From Defluviitaleaceae bacterium (GTDB lineage: Bacteria; Bacillota_A; Clostridia; Lachnospirales; WQUN01), in the NCBI GenBank assembly GCA_009779525.1, contig WREB01000095.1:1-5572 (forward strand): DNA of 5,572 nt, read 5' to 3'. Of the stretch, positions 1 through 5,572 are shown piece by piece (position 1 is the first letter of the stretch; every line of letters starts with the position of its first letter). A model generated the notes under the pieces. That model was not told where the DNA came from, searched no databases, and was given only the letters and a program-made list of their open reading frames with translations. Position numbers and translations under genes: made by a program.

Positions 1-2018
1 GTCAGCTTGTTTTTCCCGCACAGCGGATTCAAGACGGTACCGGCGCCGGCGGCGGAATCAAATAGCCCGATAAGGCCCGTCTGGCCCGCGTTTTTTATTT
101 CGCGCAAATTGTCGAGCCAGTTGGCGGCGCTTATTTCTTTTACTTCGCAAACGGTTTTATCGCCGCGGCCGACGACAACGCAAGTCTTTCTCCTCGCCCC
201 CGCGGAATCCAGGAAATCCCTCGATATGTTAAATATTTCGTCGCCGCGCCAGCGCATCGTTACGCGCCTTTCGCCGGTGACTTTAGCGATCGGTGTGGCC
301 TCGAGGTTTTGGGCGCGGGCGAGCTCCAAAAAAGTATTGGCGTCGCGGCTTGCAACGACGACCGCCATCCGCTCCTGCGATTCGGATATCGCGAGGTCCG
401 TCCCGTCGAGACCGCCGTACGCCGTCGGCACCGCGTCGAGGTCGATCATAAGTCCTTCGGCGATTTCGCCGACCGCGACGCTTACGCCGCCGGCGCCGAA
501 ATCGTTGCATCTTTTGATAAGCGCCTTGGCTTCGGGTTTATCAAATAGCCTCACGATGCCGCGCTCGACCGCGGGGTCGCCCTTCGGGACCTCCGCGCCG
601 TAGTCCAAGTTTTTTTCTCCCGCCGTATCGGTCGACGAGCTCGACGCGCCGCCGCATCCGTCGCGCCCCGTCTTGCCCCCGACGAGGATGACGACGTCGC
701 CGGGCGTTGGTTCTTCGCGGCGAACCTCAGATTTTTTGACCGCGGCCACCAGGGCGCCGAGTTCCATCCGCTTCGCCTCGTAGCCGGGGTGGTAAATTTC
801 TGCGATATGCCCGGCCGGAAGGCCCATTACGTTTCCGTACGACGCGTAGCCTTCAGCGGCTTTTTTCGTGATCCAGCGCTGCGGGTGCTTGCCCGGTTTG
901 GTCGAGCAGACGCGGGAAGTGGGGTCGCCGCTTCCGGTGACTCGCATCGCCTGGTAAACGAAGGCGCGCCCGGACATCGGGTCGCGTATTGCGCCGCCAA
1001 GGCATGTCGTCGCGCCGCCTACGGGCTCTATTTCGGTCGGGTGGTTGTGCGTTTCGTTTTTAAACTGCAGCAGCCAGTCTTCGCAAACGCCGTCGACGTC
1101 GACTTTAACGTTAATGCTACACGCGTTGACTTCGCCCGATTCGTCGAGGTCGCCGAGTAGCCCGCGCTTCTTATGCGACTTCATGCCCATCACTGCGATG
1201 TCCATGAGCGTCACCGGTCTGCAAGACCCGGCGCCGTAGACGAACTCGCGCTCCGTTAAATACCTGTTGTACGCGTCCTCATAAATTTTTTTGCTTTCGC
1301 AATCCTCGAAGGTAATATCGCAAAGCTCCGTGTTGAACGTGGTGTGGCGGCAATGGTCGGACCAGTACGTCTCAAGCGCCTTAAGCTCCGTGACGGTTGG
1401 GTCGCGCCCCTCGTCGCAAAAATATTTCCGGCAAACCTCGACGTCACAGGCGTCCATCGCGATCCCGTGCCTTGCGACGATTTCAAGCGCCCCCGCCTGG
1501 TTCGCCGCGGCGAAACCGTCCAGCCGCGCGACTTTTTTCGGCTCCGCGAACACAGCCTGAAGCGTATCGAACGGGTCGTCTGCGATTTCCTCCGTGTCCA
1601 CCGGGTTTACGTAATATTTTTTTATTTTATTTTTTTCGCCTTCGCCGATTTCGCCTTCGAAAATATAGACGAGCGAGGATTTGACCGTGACGACGGCGCC
1701 AAGCGCTACGCGGACGCATTCGGCGGCGTAATGCGCCCTTTGGTCGTACTGCCCGTTTCGTTGGCTCGCCGTAAAGGCGAAACCGTCATTAGGCGGAATT
1801 TTTACGTAGACGTCGTCGGTCGCGGGATTTGAAAAAACTTCCATTATCATGCGCTTCCAGTCGGCTTCGTCCATTTCCGACTCTACGTCGTACCTGCGCA
1901 GCAGCCGCGCGCTTTTTATATCCGGCGCGAGGTGGTTTTTTACCTCGCCAAGGACTTGTCTCGAAGCCGCGCACAGGCCGGGTTTCCGCTCGACATAAAT
2001 GCGCCTTACGTTTCCCAT
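1..2018 (-). CDS. purL: Phosphoribosylformylglycinamidine synthase (FGAM synthase), long fused form, N-terminal half (3' end outside window)
   Basis: This enzyme carries out step four of de novo purine synthesis in the cytoplasm: FGAR plus glutamine and ATP gives FGAM. I translated 672 codons without a stop. The protein opens MGNVRRIYVERKPG, typical of the long single-chain PurL found in clostridia and Bacteroides. Residues 1 to about 160 form the PurS-like N-terminal region and the following linker. Synthase signatures follow: SDHCRHTTF at 220-228, KNETHNHPTEIEP at 320-332 (nucleotide and metal site), GGATTCLGGAIRDP at 334-347, GGKTGRDGCGG near 447-457, CNDFGAGGVS at 504-513 and ISESQERM at 544-551. 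This family usually has about 1200-1300 residues, so roughly half is present. The second synthase half and the C-terminal glutamine amidotransferase with its Cys-His-Glu triad should lie beyond position 1. The ATG at 2018 is chosen because AAGGGG sits 8 nt upstream. An in-frame ATG at 2024 is only 2 nt from it. The identification is firm; the C-terminal architecture is inferred. Confidence 0.96.
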   Translation of the reverse strand, partial: MGNVRRIYVERKPGLCAASRQVLGEVKNHLAPDIKSARLLRRYDVESEMDEADWKRMIMEVFSNPATDDVYVKIPPNDGFAFTASQRNGQYDQRAHYAAECVRVALGAVVTVKSSLVYIFEGEIGEGEKNKIKKYYVNPVDTEEIADDPFDTLQAVFAEPKKVARLDGFAAANQAGALEIVARHGIAMDACDVEVCRKYFCDEGRDPTVTELKALETYWSDHCRHTTFNTELCDITFEDCESKKIYEDAYNRYLTEREFVYGAGSCRPVTLMDIAVMGMKSHKKRGLLGDLDESGEVNACSINVKVDVDGVCEDWLLQFKNETHNHPTEIEPVGGATTCLGGAIRDPMSGRAFVYQAMRVTGSGDPTSRVCSTKPGKHPQRWITKKAAEGYASYGNVMGLPAGHIAEIYHPGYEAKRMELGALVAAVKKSEVRREEPTPGDVVILVGGKTGRDGCGGASSSSTDTAGEKNLDYGAEVPKGDPAVERGIVRLFDKPEAKALIKRCNDFGAGGVSVAVGEIAEGLMIDLDAVPTAYGGLDGTDLAISESQERMAVVVASRDANTFLELARAQNLEATPIAKVTGERRVTMRWRGDEIFNISRDFLDSAGARRKTCVVVGRGDKTVCEVKEISAANWLDNLREIKNAGQTGLIGLFDSAAGAGTVLNPLCGKNKL

Positions 2019-2040
2019 ATGCATTTCCCCTTGCTATAAT
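2012..2040 (+). promoter_or_regulatory. Predicted extended -10 promoter for the activase gene
   Basis: A perfect TATAAT lies at 2035-2040, preceded by TGC (a TGn extended -10 element) at 2032-2034. Seventeen nt upstream, TTCCCA at 2012-2017 matches four of six bases of the -35 consensus. Transcription would start near 2047 and give a leader of about 63 nt before the ATG at 2110. The -35 box falls on the first codons of purL on the other strand, so the two genes share this DNA. The prediction rests on sequence only. Confidence 0.55.
2027..2032 (-). promoter_or_regulatory. Ribosome binding site of purL
   Basis: On the minus strand this reads AAGGGG, a good Shine-Dalgarno match. It lies 8 nt before the ATG at 2018 but only 2 nt before the in-frame ATG at 2024, which decides the start in favour of 2018. 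It abuts the predicted -10 box of the opposite gene. Confidence 0.7.
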
Positions 2041-2049
2041 GTCCAATTG

Positions 2050-2069
2050 ATTTGAAATATATCACAAAT
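2050..2069. promoter_or_regulatory. Imperfect palindrome resembling a Rex or Crp/Fnr-family operator
   Basis: ATTTGAAATATATCACAAAT is an inverted repeat in which the two 10-base half sites agree at 8 positions. The first 18 bases match 15 of 18 positions of the Rex-type sequence TTGTGAAATATTTCACAA. The same site also fits the Crp core TGTGA-N6-TCACA at 9 of 10 positions (TTTGA-N6-TCACA, 2051-2066), so the regulator cannot be named from the sequence. It begins about 10 nt after the predicted -10 box of the activase gene, a position where a bound repressor would block initiation. Rex senses NADH/NAD+ and controls fermentation genes in many Gram-positive anaerobes, which would fit a low-potential redox enzyme. 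That link is inference. Confidence 0.45.
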
Positions 2070-2084
2070 AGGCTCCGTCTTTAA
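2056..2084 (-). promoter_or_regulatory. Weak candidate promoter for purL
   Basis: On the minus strand TATATT (plus 2056-2061) could serve as a -10 box, with TTAAAG (plus 2079-2084) 17 nt upstream as a poor -35 (three of six matches). Transcription would start near 2049 and leave about 30 nt of leader. Both boxes overlap palindromes, and the pair is weak. It is offered only because purL needs a promoter in this short gap. Confidence 0.22.
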
Positions 2085-2090
2085 AGACGG
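2075..2090. repeat. Perfect 16-bp palindrome in the intergenic region
   Basis: CCGTCTTTAAAGACGG is a perfect palindrome centred between 2082 and 2083. As DNA it could be an operator for a dimeric regulator. As RNA, in the leader of the activase transcript, it could fold as a six-base-pair CCGUCU/AGACGG stem with a UUAA loop, ending about 10 nt before the ribosome binding site. It is not followed by a U tract, so it does not look like an intrinsic terminator. The role is unknown. Confidence 0.6.
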
Positions 2091-2100
2091 CGACCGGAAC

Positions 2101-2104
2101 GGGG
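2101..2104 (+). promoter_or_regulatory. Probable weak ribosome binding site of the activase gene
   Basis: GGGG lies 5 nt before the ATG at 2110, and a further AGG touches the start codon. This is a poor Shine-Dalgarno compared with that of purL. No ATG, GTG or TTG start lies between the upstream in-frame stop TGA at 2053 and the ATG at 2110. The next in-frame ATG at 2161 would delete the first strand and phosphate loop of the ATPase fold, so 2110 is the start despite the weak site. Confidence 0.5.
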
Positions 2105-2109
2105 TCAGG

Positions 2110-5100
2110 ATGCCGGCGCTCGGTATAAACATAGGCTCTACATGTCTTAAGATTGTTTTAATGGAAAACGGGAAGCCCGTCTGGGAAGCCTCCGGGGTGC
2201 ACGAGGGCGACTTCGGGAGCGTCGCCGCTAGGCTGCTTGGCGAGGGAAGCGTGCCCGCAGGGATACCGGCGCTCGTCACCGGCAACGAGGGCAGGTTCAT
2301 GTTCAACGTCGCGGGCGCGCTCGAGCCCGTCTGCGTGGAAGCCGCGCTCGAGGCGCAAGACATATCCGCAGACGCGGTCGCGTGCATGGGCGGCGAGGAT
2401 TTGATCGTCTATTCGCTTAAGGACGGGAAAATCGTAAACAGTTTTTCGGGCAACAAATGCGCGTCCGGAACAGGCGAATTTTTAAAGCAGCAGCTCTCGA
2501 GGATGGACATGACCCTCGAGGACATAGAAAGCGTCCCGGATACGGCGAAGGTGTTTCCCATATCGACCCGCTGCTCGGTATTCATGAAAAGCGACTGCAC
2601 CCATAAGTTAAACAAACGCGAGGCCTCCAAACAGGACATCGTGCTTTCGCTATCAAACGTCATGGCCGTCAAGGTCGTCGATTTTTTGAAGCGCGCGAAA
2701 ATCAAGTCGGGTAGGGTCGCGCTGACCGGGGGCGTAACGCAAAACAGGCACATCGTCCGCTTCATACGTGACATGGCGCCCGAAATTGATTTTATCGTGC
2801 CCGAATCGGCGAGAGTCTTCGAGGCGCTCGGCGCGGCGGCGCTTGCCGAAAAGTTCGGAAGCCCAATGCCTGACGCGGCATCGCTTATTAAGCCGAACGA
2901 GATACGCTTCGAAAGCCTTCGGACGCTTCGCGACTATGCGCCGATGGTGCGCGTCTTCGACGCGCCGGTTGGAAAAGTTAAAAAGAACGCGGGCTATATC
3001 TTAGGCGTCGACGGCGGCTCGACGACTACGAAGGCGTGCCTCGTGGACATCGAAACGAACGAGATCGCCGCCAGCCATTACGGAAGGACGCACGGCGACC
3101 CGGTCGGCGCGCTTAAGGGCTGCCTTAAAAAAATAATCGAAAAAGCCGCGGCGGATACCGACGGAGGGCTGCCGGACGTAAGGCTTGTCGCGACCACCGG
3201 CTCGAGCCGCGAAATACTCGGCGTATTTTTAGAAACGAAGGGAATATACAACGAAATAATCGCCCATTCGGCGGGCGCGGCCTTCTTCGACCCGGACGTC
3301 GGCACGATTTTTGAAGTCGGCGGGCAGGACGCGAAGTATGTGCTCCTCGAAAACGGCGTGCCGGTCGACTACGCGATGAACGAGGCGTGCTCGGCGGGCA
3401 CCGGCTCCTTCCTCGAGGAGAGCGCCGCCGGGGACCTTTCGATACTTAGCGACGTCGAAATCGGGCCGATCGCGCTTAAGTCGGACGCGCCGCTAAAATT
3501 CGGCGAGCACTGTTCGGCGTTCATCAACAGCGACATACGCAAGGCGGTGCAGCAGGGCGCCAGCCGCGAGGACATTACGGCGGGGATCGTCTGCTCGATC
3601 GCGGCCAACTATTTAAACCGAGTCGTCGGCAACCGCACCATCGGGGGCAAAATATTTTTGCAAGGAGGCGTCGCCAAAAACCCGGCGGTCCCCGCCGCGT
3701 TCGCGATGCACCTAAACAAGGAAATAATCGTCCCGCCCTCGCCCGAGCTGATGGGCTGCTTCGGCGTCGCGCTTCTTGCCAAGTCGAAGCGCGCGGAGGG
3801 CCTGCTCGAGCAAACCGAAATAAACCTCGCCGATTATTTGAGCCGCGAAATCGAATGCGAGCGCGTCTTCACCTGCCGCGCCTGCGAAAACCTCTGCCCG
3901 ATCCAGTCGCTTAAGGCGGGGGGCAAATCGGTTTCGTTCGGCGGGCGTTGCAACATGTACGCGAACGTCCGCAAGGCGGTCAAGGACGTTTCGGTACACG
4001 ATTACGTCGAGCTGCGAAACAAGCTGCTTTTCGAGACGCACGCGGCGCCCAAGCTGTCAAACCCGAGGCGCGAAATAACCGTGGGGATACCCAGGGCGCT
4101 TTCGGTGCACACGCTTTACCCGCTTTACTCGTGGTTTTTCCACGGGCTCGGAATTGCGACGCGTCTGTCGGAAGAAGTTTCGCGCGAGGGAATGGCCCAG
4201 GCCGAATCGGCGTACTGCTTCCCCGCGGAGATCGCCCACGGCGCGGTAAAGAACTGCCTCGACATGGGATGCGACTACGTCCTGCTACCGCATTTTCGCG
4301 ACATGCCGAGCTACGAGAAGGAAGTCCACGCCAACTTCTGCCCGCTTACGCAAAGCCTTCCGTATTACATAAAAAAGGCGTTCCCCGAGGTGGACGGCGA
4401 AAAATGGCTGCCCGTCGTGGTCAGCTTCAAGTTCGGGGAGGGGAAGGCGCTCGAGCTGTTCGGTTCGATCGGCGAAAAGCTTGGGATCGGCGACGAAGAA
4501 TTGCGCGCCGCGTTCGAATCCGCGCTTTCGAAGCAAAAGGAATATTTTGCAGCCGCGAAACAATTGGGGCTCGAGGCGCTGGAGATGGCGCGGGAAGCGA
4601 GCAGGCCAGTGATCGCGATTCTCGGCCGGCCCTATAATGCGTTCGCGCCCGAGGCCAACATGGGAATACCCAAAAAATTCACCACGCGCGGATACTCGGT
4701 CGTGCCGTTCGACATCCTGCCGTTCGAGGACGAGGCGATATTTCCGAACATGTACTGGTATTACGGCCAGGAGGACGTCAAGACCGCCGGGCGGCTGAAA
4801 AAGGAGGACAACGTTTACCTCGCGTACATAACCAATTTTTCGTGCGCGCCCGATTCGTTCATCCTCCACTACATCAAGTGGGCGATGGGGCAAAAGCCGT
4901 TTTTGGTGCTTGAGCTGGACACCCATTCGGCCGACGCGGGAATTGACACGCGCGTCGAGGCGTTCCTCGACGTTATCGACGGTTATAAAAAGAAGGCGGG
5001 GAAGTCCGAAAAAACGCGCTACGACAACGGCTGGCGGTTCGTAAGCGAAAAAGTAAGCAAGAAAGATTACGAGCTGCGGGTGGACAACTCCATAACCGGC

Positions 5101-5572
5101 GAAAGGATACAAGTAAGAAACAACAGGCGCGTCAAGGTGCTTTTGGCCAACATGGGCGCGATATCGACGGAATACATCGGCGCGGTGCTGCGCGGCCAGG
5201 GGCTTAACGCGGAGGTGTTAGACGTCGCCACCGACAGGACGGTGCAGGCGGCCCGCGCCAACGCCTCGGGCAAGGAATGCGTCCCCAGCCATCTGGTCTT
5301 GGGCAGCGCGCTTCAATTCATATGGAGCGAAAAATACCGCAAGGACGAGCTGTATTTGCTTTTCGTCCCGATAACCACAGGCCCGTGCAGGACTGGGCAG
5401 TATTACGTCTACTACGAAAACCTTTTCCGCGACCTGCGCCTCGAGAATCTGGTGGTGTTCACTTTGTCGGCTGACAATTCCTACGGCGAGCTCGGCGCCG
5501 GCTTCTCGCGCGAGATGTGGAAGGGCGTCGTCTTTTCGGACTACCTGAAGGACATCCACACCTCGCTCAAGA
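2110..5572 (+). CDS. Large acyl-CoA dehydratase activase-related protein: tandem BcrAD/BadFG ATPases plus DUF2229 and HgdB-like regions (3' end outside window)
   Basis: A probable cytoplasmic ATP-driven electron-transfer protein of the (R)-2-hydroxyacyl-CoA dehydratase activator family; 1154 codons are present without a stop. ATPase module 1 (about 3-250) has INIGST at 6-11, GGED at 94-97 and TGGVTQN at 206-212, with candidate cluster cysteines C117 (NKCASGTG) and C155. Module 2 (about 296-560) has GVDGGSTTTK at 299-308, GGQD at 404-407 and QGGVAKN at 518-524, with C427 (ACSAGTG) and C468. A linker carries C583, C589, C592, C596 and C614. The DUF2229-like part starts near 656 (GIPRAL) and includes CFPAEIAHG (C703) and C744. 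The HgdB-like part has LGRPYN at 838-843, NFSCAPDSF at 909-917 (C912), ELDTHSADAG at 935-944, KEC at 1055-1057 and GPCRTGQY at 1091-1098. Relatives are about 1400 residues long, so some 250-300 are missing at the edge. The family call is firm. The substrate is unknown: relatives include dehydratase activators and double-cubane cluster reductases. Confidence 0.93.
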   Translation, partial: MPALGINIGSTCLKIVLMENGKPVWEASGVHEGDFGSVAARLLGEGSVPAGIPALVTGNEGRFMFNVAGALEPVCVEAALEAQDISADAVACMGGEDLIVYSLKDGKIVNSFSGNKCASGTGEFLKQQLSRMDMTLEDIESVPDTAKVFPISTRCSVFMKSDCTHKLNKREASKQDIVLSLSNVMAVKVVDFLKRAKIKSGRVALTGGVTQNRHIVRFIRDMAPEIDFIVPESARVFEALGAAALAEKFGSPMPDAASLIKPNEIRFESLRTLRDYAPMVRVFDAPVGKVKKNAGYILGVDGGSTTTKACLVDIETNEIAASHYGRTHGDPVGALKGCLKKIIEKAAADTDGGLPDVRLVATTGSSREILGVFLETKGIYNEIIAHSAGAAFFDPDVGTIFEVGGQDAKYVLLENGVPVDYAMNEACSAGTGSFLEESAAGDLSILSDVEIGPIALKSDAPLKFGEHCSAFINSDIRKAVQQGASREDITAGIVCSIAANYLNRVVGNRTIGGKIFLQGGVAKNPAVPAAFAMHLNKEIIVPPSPELMGCFGVALLAKSKRAEGLLEQTEINLADYLSREIECERVFTCRACENLCPIQSLKAGGKSVSFGGRCNMYANVRKAVKDVSVHDYVELRNKLLFETHAAPKLSNPRREITVGIPRALSVHTLYPLYSWFFHGLGIATRLSEEVSREGMAQAESAYCFPAEIAHGAVKNCLDMGCDYVLLPHFRDMPSYEKEVHANFCPLTQSLPYYIKKAFPEVDGEKWLPVVVSFKFGEGKALELFGSIGEKLGIGDEELRAAFESALSKQKEYFAAAKQLGLEALEMAREASRPVIAILGRPYNAFAPEANMGIPKKFTTRGYSVVPFDILPFEDEAIFPNMYWYYGQEDVKTAGRLKKEDNVYLAYITNFSCAPDSFILHYIKWAMGQKPFLVLELDTHSADAGIDTRVEAFLDVIDGYKKKAGKSEKTRYDNGWRFVSEKVSKKDYELRVDNSITGERIQVRNNRRVKVLLANMGAISTEYIGAVLRGQGLNAEVLDVATDRTVQAARANASGKECVPSHLVLGSALQFIWSEKYRKDELYLLFVPITTGPCRTGQYYVYYENLFRDLRLENLVVFTLSADNSYGELGAGFSREMWKGVVFSDYLKDIHTSLK

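Noticed and set aside
7..603. A 198-codon open frame on the plus strand
   Set aside because: It lies entirely antisense to purL, whose conserved motifs (CNDFGAGGVS, ISESQERM) are read from the other strand here. The GC-rich codon pattern leaves antisense frames open.
1617..1636. A T-rich stretch with two runs of seven T, resembling a terminator tail or a slippery site
   Set aside because: It lies inside purL and encodes a lysine/asparagine-rich loop. There is no GC-rich stem before it, and the frame is intact on both sides, so neither a terminator nor frameshifting is supported.
1344..1832. A 162-codon open frame on the plus strand
   Set aside because: It is antisense to purL across the SDHCRHTTF motif, shows no recognisable domain and has a low-complexity, arginine- and phenylalanine-rich translation.
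2022..2024. An alternative in-frame ATG start of purL at 2024
   Set aside because: Only 2 nt separate it from the Shine-Dalgarno AAGGGG, whereas the ATG at 2018 has a normal 8-nt spacing and gives the usual family N-terminus.
2034..2387. A 117-codon minus-strand frame ending in the intergenic region
   Set aside because: It overlaps the start of the activase gene antisense, where module 1 motifs are clear, and its translation is serine- and proline-rich with no recognisable family.
3948..4637. A 229-codon plus-strand frame
   Set aside because: It is a shifted frame inside the activase gene. The true frame carries the conserved GIPRAL and CFPAEIAHG motifs across the same bases.
4285..5112. 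A 275-codon minus-strand frame, the longest complete open frame in the window
   Set aside because: It is antisense to the HgdB-like part of the activase gene (LGRPYN, ELDTHSADAG). Its length reflects codon bias and not coding, and no family is recognised.

Overview
The window holds two divergently oriented genes, both running off the ends, separated by a short AT-rich intergenic region. The DNA is GC-rich, but the genes also use many ATA, AGG and AAA codons. The gene content (a long, fused PurL of the clostridial/Bacteroides type, and a large activator of the 2-hydroxyacyl-CoA dehydratase family) points to an anaerobic, probably fermentative bacterium. A Clostridia-like Bacillota lineage would fit best, but the sequence alone does not settle the phylum.

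Left, minus strand (1-2018): the N-terminal half of purL, phosphoribosylformylglycinamidine synthase. I translated 672 codons from the start at 2018 to the left edge without meeting a stop. The signature motifs of the synthase N-terminal half are all present. The C-terminal half, including the glutaminase domain, lies outside the window.

Middle (2019-2109): an intergenic region of about 90 bp that is dense in possible control elements. It carries a good extended -10 promoter for the rightward gene, an imperfect palindrome resembling operators of Rex or the Crp/Fnr family, and a perfect 16-bp palindrome. It also carries the ribosome binding sites of both genes.

Right, plus strand (2110 to the right edge): the first 1154 codons of a very long acyl-CoA dehydratase activase-related protein. 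It has two BcrAD/BadFG-type ATPase modules in tandem, a cysteine-rich linker, a DUF2229-like region and a segment resembling the dehydratase D component (HgdB-like). In characterised relatives the ATPase drives electrons from one iron-sulfur cluster to another at very low potential. Here both partners seem to be built into one chain, and the substrate is unknown.

Nothing links the two genes functionally beyond the shared upstream region. PurL is housekeeping purine synthesis. The activase is a redox enzyme whose possible Rex-like operator would suit control by NADH/NAD+ balance. No RNA genes, insertion sequences, CRISPR arrays or terminators were seen.
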